From assembly GCF_018446385.1 (NCBI RefSeq), contig NC_055996.1:13069317-13133316 (forward strand): a DNA stretch of 64,000 nucleotides, read 5' to 3'. The notes beneath the pieces were generated by a model. It was not told where the DNA came from, did not search any database, and worked only from the letters and a program-made list of their open reading frames with translations. This DNA comes from Zingiber officinale. Taxonomy: Eukaryota; Streptophyta; Magnoliopsida; Zingiberales; Zingiberaceae. The position numbers were made by a program, and so were the translations under genes. Positions 35,701 to 49,300 of the stretch are shown one piece after another (the stretch's first letter is position 1; the number at the start of each line of letters is the position of its first letter).

Positions 35701-38700
35701 CAAATTGCTTTCGTCTAAGAGAGAATTTACTAAAAAATATTCCCATTATACTCATGCTAAATTGCTCATTGCTTGCCTCATTCTTTTTCGGTATCTCTCC
35801 TTGTATCATGGTTGGAGGCAAATTTAATCAAGCTTTTTTTGTTTGGTTGAATTTAACTCAATCAATTTGATTTGGACTCATCTGTTAACCAATTGCATAT
35901 GGGTCCTCACACAAAACATTGCTGCTATTGTATATGCAATGTGCAATGTGCAATGTGGTTCTTCACTGTGGCCAAGTGTATCACTTCCATAACAATGAGT
36001 GACAATATTATTGCAGAGATAGGTATAGAATCAGACTACCTTCTGCTGGAAAGAATTCTACCAGAAGGCAATCCTTGGACCAAATATGCTGTTATCTATC
36101 TATATCCCAATGCTATACTAGTTTGCTGTTATGGACTAAGAATTCCTGTTTATATACTTATATTGTCAGCTTCTTGGGTTTTTTTTTGTATTTGTGCCAC
36201 ATTTTGTCCTTTCCAAGTTTCTTTTACTTGGCAAAGCAACGAAATATTGATTTTAATTCTCATTTTATTATGTTTTAATGAAATGAGACAATGAATGAAA
36301 TCAACTGAAAGAGTAGCTCGCTTGTTGGTGGACGTCTCCACTGATACATGGAGATTGGCTTACATAAAAAATTCTGAAAAATGGTCCAACTCAAATCATC
36401 CTCAATGCGTTTGAGCTACCCGTGATAGTTGTACTGGTATTTCATTAGAGTTGTGCATTATATGCAGTAGTCATTAATATGATCTGTGATGCTTGTTTTT
36501 GTACTCCAATACTAGGTTTTGAAAGCTAATAGGACTGAGCTTCTAGCTCTCATGTTTGTGAAATTTGTCCTTTCTTTGAATGCTATTTTCTGAGTATGTT
36601 TGACCAACTTTTAGCTTTTCCTGCAGGTCTTAATGAAGGATCTATCAAATGTGGAAGCATGTGTTCTAGTGGGTGGTTGTGTTTTAGCTGTTGATCTCCT
36701 AACTGCAGCTCATGAGGCTTCTGAGAGGACTTCTATTCCTTTGCAATCCAATCTGATTGCTGCTACTGCTTTTATGGAACCTCTTAAGGAATGGATGTTT
36801 ATCGACAAGGATGGAGCAAAAGTAGGGCCAATGGAGAAAGATGCAATCAGAAGGTTTTGGTCCAAGAAAAATATTGATTGGACTACCAAGTGTTGGGCTT
36901 CTGGCATGGCTGACTGGAAACGTTTGCGTGACATTCGAGAACTGCGTTGGGCACTTGCTGTTCGGGTTCCTGTTTTAACTCCAATTCAGGCAAGTAATTC
37001 TATTTTGCTCATGAGAATTAGTGGTTAAGATTCTTGTTTAAACTAACACATCTTGAAACTGTATAGAAGCATGGTGAGCCTTGAACTGTGATATTTTCAT
37101 CTACATGTTGCAGGCAATGCCAATTTTTCTGGTTTTTTCATGTATGATTTGTGATGAATATGCTATTTGATGCTTACCAAACTAAGTAGTTTATTTGCAT
37201 CTGCATCTCTTATTTCTTGATATTTATTACATGCAAATTCTGTTTATGTTGGGATATTGTGTTTGTCACCATTTAGAATTGGCATTTAATGCTTCCATTT
37301 TATCCTGATCGTCCTATTATCTATTCCAGCCCATATATGTAGTGAAGTGACTTATTGTTATATTCAAGTGGTTCTTGTTTGTTTCTTAAATACCTTAGAG
37401 TTTGGCATGCATGTTTCTAGCAAAAAGTCTGAAGGACAAATCTTCAAGCTGTAGCAATTTTACAACTTAGAGACAATTTATGGTGGGAAATAAATTCATC
37501 TTGATGACGATATATAGTTTGCTGAAATTTTCTTTATATTCAGGTGGGAGAGGCTGCTTTAGCTATATTGCACAGTATGGTATCTGCACGATCTGATCTT
37601 GATGATGCTGGAGAGATTGTGACGCCAACACCAAGGGTGAAGCGAATTTTGTCTAGTCCTCGTTGCCTTCCACATATTGCTCAGGTAATTTCTTAATGCT
37701 AGATAGCCAGGCACCACATAGACACTGGTTTTGTCCATTATCTTTTAATGGCATTCTGTGTTATTCATTCATACTTTTATTTGATTCCTTACTGAACTAA
37801 TAAAATTCTAAATAAAAAAATTCAAAGTCAGAAAACCCAATAAAACAAAATCAGAAATGCTACCTGCAACTCCCATAACTTACACCAAGTACTAATTACC
37901 TTACGTAGAGATGGAGACAAAAAGCTTATGAAGGTTAGAGGGAGTAAATCCAATCTGGAAACAAATTTATGAAGAAAGGTTTGGTCATTTACAACCTCAA
38001 CTTACCTTAACAATTTTCCTTTGCTTTTTTCCTACCAAAGAGTTCCATTTAATTTCTTTCTATCATCACACTAACCAAAACTCTTTTACTGTTGAGAATC
38101 TTTAATGACCAAATTCTTGATTATTGGATCATCTTTCTTCCCTTTTTGTTTCTATTCAAAGCTTCAAGTCATGCAAAGTGATTGGTGTAGGTCATCAGAA
38201 TAAATGACTACATTAATATCTGCGTTCATGTCTGTTTCATCATATATATTCAGATGTTTCATAGGATAGGACATTTTGTTCTTAAGTTTGTAAAACAAAT
38301 ATTTCTTGGCCTTTTAAGTATAGTGTTCTTAGAGATTGAGTTACATTGAGTTTTTCTGTTTTCCTATCTGATAAATGTGTGTGTGTGTGTTGGAAGTTTA
38401 AAACTAGAGTAGCTGCGTAAATACATACATATTTAAAATATGTGATTGATTATCATATGTAGTTAAAGGGACATCTTTGTTTATCCCCATCAATAGAAGT
38501 GGTTTAATTATTTTCTTCTTTTATATCCTATAATACTTTTCTTATACAAGAATGTTTACTTGAGTCTATTAACTGTTTAAATGTAAATATTTGTTTTCTC
38601 AAATGTGCTACATAAGCTAGCTATAAGCAAAAATTCATTTGTTTGAGAAATAAATTTCAAGAACACTTTTCTTGTTCAGGTTCCATTTTTTACTACACAA

Positions 38701-41700
38701 TTCACTCAAAAGATCATCCAAGTTTGGTAAATTACCTGACTTCAAGTGAAATGCAAGTTAGTAGATGCCTTGACTTTAAGTTGACAACTAATTTTCTTTA
38801 CCAGTTGCACTTCTAGGGCATCATTTTGTTATTTTCTTTTTAGTCTGGTAGTTTTCAGGAAGCTAGCTCTAGTTTTCCAGGAGTACATAAGTTTATAGTC
38901 GCTCGACTCTTTTTAATATGTAGAAGTTTTAAAAATATGATGTTAAGGCGAACCATCAAACTTGGGCAATTAGTTCCTTATTTAATACATTGTTTTACAA
39001 AAAGCCTTATAATAAGATGTTGTGGTCATTCATGGTTGCAAAGGTTTGTACTAGCTAAACCAATTTCTAGCTTGTTGAAATACCAACTCATGTCTTGAGT
39101 TAGTATTGATATAATTAACCTAGTTTTGCTAGATAGAGAGAGAAGAAGCATGTTATATGTGCTTCTTTGGTCAACATGGAAATTTTCTTGTTTAGGGATT
39201 GGGTTAGTTGGTTTCACGCTATATGTATGTGTTTATGATTTTAATGTTTCTTAAATTCATATAGCAATTGTCTTTTATAGAATTACAAATTGCTTGTGGT
39301 ACAGCTAACCTTACTTATGTACGGAGTGTTGGGTTGTTAGAAAAAACACTTACAAAAATTTAGTATAGCAGTTATGAGAATGTTAAGAATGTGCAGAGTT
39401 ATTAGAAAGGATATAGTAAATCATGGAAGCTCTAGTAAATAGATAAAACAGGGCGAATTAGTTGTGATTGTATGGACATGTTTGAAGGCGATTGATTCTA
39501 TAGTTAGAATAGTTTAATCTCTTAGAATGAAGGTGTAGGAGGTAGAGAAAGTTCCAATTAAAGTGTTAGACAAACTACAATACAAAATTATTTTATTGAT
39601 TTAAATATTACTAGTGAGATAGCCTTGAATAGAGGACAATGGAGGGACAAGAATAATGCAGCTATCCCCAAATTGTTGGGATAAACTATTAAACACAACT
39701 TGATGTTGAATTGCTAAAGATGATTAATTTAATTTCCCGTGCTAAAGGTATGTTTTAGTTAGATTGCTTGATTACATTGATTATTTTAGTATATTATATA
39801 GTAGACACACACTCACATTTTTTTTTGACTTGTTATGTATATTATTGTTGTTATAATATTAGTTCTATCTATCTTATTTCTCTCTTTCTATATAGATACA
39901 CATCACCCACATAACCATTTAAAATATCAGACTGCATAAGTTAACTTGAAACACATTTTCTCCACATGCTTTTATGGATAAAACCTTTATTTCATGGTTC
40001 TGTGTTCAGTTTGCAGATGGCTAGATATGATAGTTTGTTTTTGTTGAAGGTAGCATTGACATGCAAATAAGGATTTACAATTGAGCAAATGCTGATATTA
40101 TTATTTTTTTCTGAAATCACTTAGGCTATTCTTATGGGTGAACCAAGCATTGTTGAAGCAGCTGCTTCCTTGCTTAAGGCTATTGTGACTAGAAATCCCA
40201 AGGCAATGGTTCGATTGTACAGCACTGGTGCCTTTTATTTTGCTCTAGCTTATCCTGGATCAAATCTTCATTCAATTGCACACCTCTTTTCTGTGACGCA
40301 TATCCACCAAGCATTTCATGGTGGAGAAGAGGCGGCAGTATCCTCATCGTTGCCCCTAGCAAAAAGAAGTGTACTGGGTGGGCTTCTTCCAGAATCCTTG
40401 TTATATGTACTGGAGTGAAGTGGACCAGCAGCTTTTGCGGCAGCAATGATATCTGATTCTGATACTCCAGAAATTATATGGACACATAAGATGCGTGCAG
40501 AAAACCTAATCCAACAGGTCAACCATATGAACTTCATGTTTATTGTATAACTTGATTTGCTTGACATTGTTTTCTTTGCCTTTCCTCTATGTTTCCAGGT
40601 TTTACAGCATCTTGGAGATTTTCCACAGAAGTTATCACAGCATTGTCATTCTTTGTATGATTATGCCCCTATGCCCCCAGTAACTTACCCAGAATTAAAA
40701 GATGAAATGTGGTGCCATCGTTATTACCTCAAAAACTTGTGTGATGAGATTAGATTTCCCAAATGGCTCATTGTTGAGCATATTGAATTTTTGCAATCAC
40801 TGCTGGTTATGTGGCGTGAGGAATTAACTCGACGTCCAATGGATCTTTCAGAAGAAGCGGCATGCAAAATATTAGAGATCTCCATGGATGACATTGTCAT
40901 TGATAAGAACAGAAAATCTTTAGAGACTGCAAATGGTAATTTGGGCACATCAAGTCAGATTGAAAACATAGATGAAGAAAAGCTTAAACGGCAATATCGA
41001 AAATTAGCAATAAAGTATCATCCTGACAAAAACCCTGAAGGGAGGGAGAAATTCGTTGCTGTGCAAAAGGCTTATGAAAGGTTGCAGGTACATGAGTTTT
41101 ACCAGATCCGTCTATATACTTTCTTATAGCTTGTCCATCATATTAGAAGTGCTATAGTAAGTCTATTTCAGGAAGTGTTTGTTCTGGAATATACACAAAA
41201 ACAAGATTACTGAGATGTTGATGTCTCTGGCTTTGTGATGTAGTATTTTTCTATTAACAAGAAAAAAAAATTCATGTGAGAAATTTATGTTCCATAGTTT
41301 TTGAAATCTGTATAAATTGATACTAATAATTGGTATCTTGTCCTTGTAATAGTATGGAGTTTATAAATGAAATATAGGTAGTTGTATGCTTATATTAGAT
41401 TATGTTAATTGAAAAGGTTAAAGCACTTGAATGGATTTCTAATGCAATTGTCCTAGAATTCTAGATGTGGAATCAATGCAAGAATGCTGAGAATCAGTGG
41501 TTTGGATTATTCTATCATAGGAAGAAGTAACAGATGTTTACTTGATGCTTGTAGGCAGCCATGCAAGGATTGCAAGGTCCACAACTTTGGAGGTTGTTAC
41601 TTTTGTTGAAAGGGCAGTGTATCCTGTACAGACGATATGGTGATGTCTTGGAGCCATTTAAGTACGCTGGTTATCCTATGTTGCTCAACGCTGTTACCAT

Positions 41701-43321
41701 TGATAAGGATGATAACAATTTTCTCTCATCAGAAAGGGCCCCTCTACTTATTGCAGCTTCTGAGCTGATTTGGCTGACGTAATTTATCTAATTCTCTGTG
41801 TCTTTTATTCTCATCTACATCTATCTTCTTCTGTTTTTTGCTCTTAAGATTATTTCAATCTGAACATCAGGTGTGCATCATCTTCACTAAATGGCGAAGA
41901 GCTTATCAGAGATGGTGGTATTCCCCTCTTAGCGACCCTTCTTTCCCGTTGCATGTGTGTTGTTCAACCCACAACACCTACAAATGAACCATCTGCCATC
42001 ATTGTTACAAATATAATGCGCACCTTTTCTGTCGTGAGTCAGTTTGAAATGGCAAAGGCTGAAATGCTTAAAGTTGGAGGTGTTATACAAGATATCGTGC
42101 ACAGTACTGAACTAGAATTTGCTTCAGCAGCTGTCGATGCAGCTCTCCAGACTTCAGCTCATTTATGTGGATCATCTAGATCACAGGATGCTTTACTTTC
42201 TGCTGGCCTATTGTGGTATTATTTCATTCAAAGTTCCTTCTATTCATTTCATTGAATTAGTGGAAGTAATGTTAATATTTTAAATTTGTCCAATTTCATT
42301 CTCGGAATAAGTTGATGAGTTATTGACACCCCCATGAAGTAAGATTTAGTGGTAGCGATAGATTTTTATTTTAATTCATGGAATCAATTCTTCATTTTTC
42401 AGGTATCTATTACCACTTCTTCTACAGTATGATTCTACAGCAGAAGAGAATGCTTTGAACGAGGCTCATGGTGTTGGTTCTAGTATTCAGATTGCTAAAA
42501 ATATCCATGCAGTACTCGCAAGTCAGGCCTTATCGAAACTATGCGGTGTTTCTGAAGATGGAGTGCCAACCCCATGTAATGATTTAGCTGCTAATGCACT
42601 CAAGGGTTTACTTACACCTAAGCTCGCTAACATGCTTAAAAGTCAGGAACCTAGGGATCTCCTGTTAAATTTAAACGCAAATTTGGAAACTCCAGAGGTA
42701 AATTTTCATAACGCTCTAACTTTCTTTGCACCTTTAATTTAATTGAATCTGTGATCCTAATACAAGTTCGAGTATCTAGTAAACTGGTTCCACAACTTTT
42801 TACAATATTTTTTATTGAAGAATTGGTTACCTTGAAATATTTTACTCTCTTATATTGTTGAAAATGTATTCAATCTAATAATCATTGATAATGTTGTCAG
42901 TATTGAGTGAAGCTGACTTCTGCTCGTACTCTAGTTCCGCATGAGATAGTGTAGGGAGTTTTCAAGTGCTTATGCAAGGGAGCACACCCTCCAAACTGAG
43001 TTGCCAGTTTTTGGGGCAAGTCATTCTAGGCTGGATATGCTTCTCCCTCATCAACATGGTATCTTGCCTACAGTTGATTTGCTCAAGAATGAAGGGCATT
43101 TTGCACATTAGTCTAATTGACCTCTGCTCAAACTTTAATCTCACATAGGATGTTTAAGTTCAGGTCTCCTTTTGCTCCTTTCAGCAGAGTGTCTCATTCC
43201 TTTTTCTTTTCTTTCTTTTTTCCATCTACAGAAAAGCCCAGTAGGTCTAAATATTTTTATAATACAAAATGTTTCAAGTAGGACATCTTTTTCTAGATTA
43301 AAGCTTGCTTTATATATATAC

Positions 43322-43363
<42 letters not shown>

Positions 43364-46300
43364 GGTTGTTAGCCTACTTACCTTATGGTGCTCACCTTGT
43401 GAGCATCATGTGTAATTTTTTTTAAAAATTTCTTTAGCTTAAATACTATAACCTAAATTATGAACCCTAAGCTCTAAAAAAAAATATACATGGTGCACAT
43501 GAGGTACATCAAACATGTTCTTACTTTATATGGAAGATTATTTAGACCCAAATGATGCATCAAAGTGTTGGGTAGTCAGAAAAATTACATATACAACAAA
43601 CTGTAGTGTAGCATAGATGGATTGTTTACTTGTTAGAAAAGTAAAATAAATAACATTACTATTTGCAAGTAATTTAGTTTCAATAGAGGATACATTCAGA
43701 GAACAATAATAAGTGTTGGGTTCTAACTATTTGGAATCAACCACATGGATCTTATAATGCCCATATTTTCTAATATAGTTTCACTAAGCAATATTTGCTA
43801 TTTCTTCATCCCTCACATCTTTGATTCTAATTGGTTCAGCTTGGTTAACTATATAATGTATGCATCTTCAAACATGTCCATACATTGTAAGTTACACCTT
43901 TAAGTTATATATACATATATATAATGTATGTATAGAGATGTGATATGCTGGGCACCTCCTGTGAGCACCCAGCATGCGACAGAGGGGGGCAGTGGGGCCC
44001 ACGTGGGGGTGCCCCCCTGTCGCATATGCTGGGCATGCATGGTAGGCGCCCAGCATATCACATCTCTGTATGTATAATATGTATAAATATATATATAGTG
44101 ACTACCTTTTCAATATCCTTTCCTCTGCTATACTGACTTCTTTGTACGTTTGGTTTTATCATTGCCCAACATAAGACAATATAATCAATCATTTGAAGCA
44201 CTTATAAAGATTTACTTTCCATCAACTTAATTATTATATAATGTCTTTTCATATCTTCAGTTTTAGTTCTACTTAAATTTAAATATTTAATTTCTATAGC
44301 TTCTCATGTTCAAATGATCCCATAAAAGAAATTGTTTGGATTGATTCAAGGTTATTACAGCAACATGTGTTATTTTTGCCTCATTATTGAGTTAAATGGA
44401 TGGATGAAGTCTGTCTAGCTAAAATCAAATAGTTGGGGCTTATCAATTGTCATAATTTTTGCTTCCTTCGATTAGCTTGAGGCAATAGTTTGACTGGGTA
44501 GATTGTGTCTAAATGAATGGTTCAGGACAGGGAGCCACTAGTTTGCTTGGCATGCTGGGGACTACACTAATAGAAAGGTCATAGATTCTACTGTTAGATT
44601 AGCATTAGGACAGGGAGCCACTAACTGATCCGAGGAAATATTGAATGTTTGGTGAGTAAACTATCTCAGATTCACCAGACGCAACATCTCATTGTTATTG
44701 TGATCAACCAATTTTAAAAGAACCCACATCATGACTAATGCATAACAACCCTAAGAATCCAGAAAGCTATTTTGTTTCGTGATTGAGGTTATCTCTACAT
44801 CTGGATATTTTGTTTTTTTGGGGAGGTAATCCAATTTCTTAGAAGAGCAAGAAATAAATTGTTGTTGCTAGATCGTGTGCAAAGTTCAGAGTATAGAGGC
44901 ATGACCTTAATAACATGTGAACTTATCTGGTTAAACAATTGACGATGGAGTCATTGTATGCACCTACAAAACCAATGAAGCTTTATTTCACCAATTCTGC
45001 TCCTATGCGCGTAACTTGGAACTTAGTGTTTTATGAGAGGATAAAACAAAGATTGATTGTGATTTCATCTTAGAAAAGGTGTAGTTAGAGGAAATCACCA
45101 CTTCATTTGTCAATTTTAAGAGAGCCTAAAGTAGAATACATCTATAAAAGTTGAGGTTCTACAATATTTTCGAACTACGCGCGCACACATTGATAGTTAG
45201 AAGGGTAGATTGATTGTCATTTCATCTGAGAAAAGGTGTAGTTAGAGGAAATCACCACTTCATTTGTCAATTTTAAGAGTGCCTAAAGTTGAATACATCT
45301 GTAAAAGTTGAGGTTCTACAATATTTTTAAACTACGCGCGCGAGAGAAGGGTAGAAGGAGGCTACGTAGAGCACCCTATTAGAAATAATTCCCTTTTCTT
45401 CCATAACGTTAAACAAAACCACAGCAAACTACCATCCATATATTTTCAGTAAATCAATCATAAAATAATAAATGTAGAGATTTAACTGATACCATTCACT
45501 CATTCAACTAGGTAATGCCAAATCGACTTGTTTAGGAATGTCAGAAGAATTGCTTTTATGCTATCTTCATAATTAACTAGATTAAAGGAAAAAAATATGT
45601 TTCAGACCTCTGAATTAGTTAAGTTTATTTGGTGATTTATTTTGAGTCAGATTTTTTTATTGGTATTATAACTGCTCTTAGTTCTCCTGCCATCATATAA
45701 AACACATGCTATTTGCCATTGCTATTTGTTATCATTTATTTCCTTTGAGTTTCATAACTGTCGGTATGTTTTATGGTTAATAAATATATACAACACCTCT
45801 TGCAGATTATTTGGAACTCTTCCACTCGAGCTGAATTGCTCAAGTTTGTGGATGAACAGCGGGCTAATCAAGGCCCTGATGGTTCATATGATTTGTCAGA
45901 AACACAATCTTTCACTTATGAAGCTCTATCAAATGAGCTCCATGTTGGCAATGTTTACTTGAGGATCTACAATAATCAACCGGACTATGATATAGGTGAA
46001 CCGGAGCCTTTTTCTGTTTCTCTTCTGAAATTTATATCAGAACTGGTGCATAATCTCAAGGAATCAGATGTACCTGCTGATTGTAAAGTAGATAATAATT
46101 CTTCATCTCCTGAGCCATCTGAGCATCAAAATGATACAATGAATATGATAGCCAATGAAGGTAAAGCAGATGCATTGAACATTGATGAAAGGAGAGGGAA
46201 ACCTGAAGTAATAATGAACCTTCAAACTGGGTTGACGTCTCTTCAGGTATGGGTACACCAAGTGACATGTTGAAGCATTTGAGCTATTCGATATAATATT

Positions 46301-49300
46301 AGTTACCATTTTCTTCTTGCTGCAGAATTTACTGACAAGCAAACCTGGTTTGGCTTCCATGTTTTCTACCAAAGAAAAGCTTGCACCTCTGTTTGAATGC
46401 GTCACTGTTGATATTCCACTTAAAAGCAATATTCCTCAAATATGTCTTACAGTGCTTCTGCTTTTAACAACTCATGCTCCTTGCCTGGAAGCTATGGTTG
46501 CAGAAAGGGCTAATGCAATTCTTTTATTACAGCTACTCCACAAAAGTCCTGCTTGCAGGGTAGGGGCTCTTGCTGTCCTCTATTCTTTGGCAAGCACTCC
46601 TGAGCTTGCCTGGGCTGTAGCAAAGTATGGTGGAGTTGTGTACATTCTTGAACTTATCTTGCCAAAGCGTGGTAAGATCCTATCCCCATCTCTCCTCACC
46701 ACCACCACCCTACATTTTTATTACTGAGAACATTTTTTTTCTACATGACATTCATCTATTTTTTCTCTTTTTCTTATCAGCGGGAATCACAATCATCCTT
46801 GTATTACTGAGAACATTTTTTTTTTCTAAATGACACTAATCTTGATTGAAGGGGAGCCTTGGCGTAACGGTAAAGTTGTTGCCATGTGACCAAAAGGTCA
46901 CGGGTTCGAATCCTGGAAACAACCTCTTGCAAAAAACAGGATAAGGCTGCGTACAATGGATCCTTCCCCGGGACCCCGCATGGTGGGAGCTTCGTGCACC
47001 GGGCTGCCCTTTTTTTTTTTTTTTTTTTTAAATGACACTAATCTTGATTATACTTGCCACTAGCATTGCATGAATTCAAAGTACAATTATTGGTGTGATG
47101 CAAAACATGTGAAATCTAAGAATTGATGTAGTGACACTCAGGTGGAAAGTTTTTCTGGATTAGTGCATGCTTCCTTTCACATTCTTCCTCATAGACACCC
47201 TCATTTTCTGACCACCATTTGTGCTATTTTTACATATTATCCTTTTAAATTTGAAATATTTTGTCTAGGAGATGACATGAAAATGTTATACGACTATAAG
47301 AAGGTGGATAAAGATACTGTTACTTCTGAAATAAATCTGTCTGCTAAAATGCTATGTTACTCAGGGTCAAGTATGAGTATTTGACATGCGTGTGGATCTA
47401 AGTGTCTGCTAAAATATAAGTGTCTGACACATCCATCTTTAAAAATTTTAAGACGTCTCAACTATTAAATGTCAACTCACGCCGTGGGCGTCAGACATGG
47501 GATGGAGAGGCTAAATGAAGAGTCCCAGTATTAGGGCTAAAATGTACTATTATTGTCAGTCCAATAATGCTTTTTGTGATGTAAGAGTATTTCATTTTTA
47601 TTTTTCATCATCCACAAATATCTCAATATAGAGGAAATGCTCTATGAGCACTGTTTTTTGGATAACATTGGAGAGATAATCATATACACCCACGCTTGAT
47701 ACTTGGCTATTTATGGTGCAAGAGTTGCCATGTCTCTTGAGACATTTTACCTGAACTTTTCATCAATCTAGATTTCTTGCAGAGCATCAGTCTTTATCTG
47801 TTATTTGCATGGTAGGTCTTGGAATCCTCAGATGTGCAAATTTATGTTGCAATAACTTTGTATATTTCTGATGGTAGTTTCATTTTTTCCAGAAGAAATT
47901 CCTTTCCAGCAAAGAGCCGCGGCTGCATCCTTGTTGAGCAAGCTTGTTGGACAGCCAATGCATGGCCCTAGAGTAGCTATAACACTAGCAAGGTTTCTAC
48001 CAGATGGCTTAGTATCATGTATCAGGGATGGACCTGGTGAAGCAATAATTTCGGCTCTTGAACAAACAACAGAAACACCTGAGCTTGTGTGGACACCAGG
48101 TATGGCGGCTTCTCTTTCTGCACAATTGTCAACTATGGCATCAGATCTCTACCAGGATCAAATGAAAGGCTGCCTTGACGATTGGGATGTTCCTGAGCAG
48201 GCATCAGGCCAACAGGCCATCAGAGAACCTCAGGTAACCATAAAGTTCGTGTATTCTATTGGTTTCCAGTTATAATTATGTTTTACGTGGATGCAGGTTG
48301 GTGGTATTTATGTAAATATATTCTTGAAAGATCCTAAGTTTCCTTTGAGAAACCCAAAGAGATTCCTGGAAGGACTATTGGATCAGTATATTTCCTCAAT
48401 TGCTGCCTTCCATTATGACCCAAGATCTGTTGATCGTAAACTTCCTACAACACTGTCTGATGCAATCCTCTCATTACTACGCGTACACCCTGCCCTTGCA
48501 GACCATGTCGGTTATCTTGGATACGTTCCGAAATTAGTTGCTGCTATGGAGCATGAAGGAAGCCGAAAAAAGATGGCACCTATAGAGTTGAATAATAGCA
48601 ATGATGGTTATGAAGAAACAGATAGACAAACAGACTCCAGTGGTCGGACTCTTCAAGAAAATATACGTCATGGTTGTTTATGGATACTGCACCAGTTGGC
48701 AACTAGTACAACTTGTGCAGAAGCTATGGCAACTACTAGTGTTGGGACCCCTCAGGTACAGAATGTAAATGCATGCTAATAGCTAGGCTGCTCATAAGCA
48801 TTGATGAACTAACTAACTAACATGAAACACATTATTTATTATGGTTGATAGTTGTTATCTATTTTATTGTGCTTTATATTCCCTTAAATTTCCATTTTTT
48901 AATTTGTAATTCTAGCCTTCTGGGATAACTATTTCACAAAGTTTATGAAATATCAAAATTTTATTTGCAATATATACACACTTTTTGTTAGGCCTTGTAT
49001 CTAGATAGGCATAGTTCCTACTTCCTACAACGTTCTTGGATCACTACTGTATATTTACAACACGTTGTCATCTTTGATATATTAAAACCCCTCCTTTAAC
49101 TGAGGAAAGATATTCATTAAGATCTGGTAGACATTTAGCACTCCCATTTTTATTCTTTTCTTTGTTAGTATGTATAGCTGATTGTTTGGCAAATGTTGAG
49201 AAGCGCGGTCAATCAGTGAAACCTGTTGGTTTAAACAACTAAATATTCTTTGTTTCTACATGATTAGTGAGAGACATTTCCAGTTGGAATATACTCATGA

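Noticed and set aside
35872..36294. 140-codon frame inside GRV2 intron 7
   Set aside because: Hydrophobic, AT-rich and without a recognisable domain. It interrupts no expected GRV2 sequence, since exons 7 and 8 join directly in homologues.
46848..46925. tRNA-like sequence with clear A and B boxes
   Set aside because: It continues into the characteristic Au SINE body and T tail, and is flanked by a 20-bp target duplication, so it is a SINE and not a tRNA gene.
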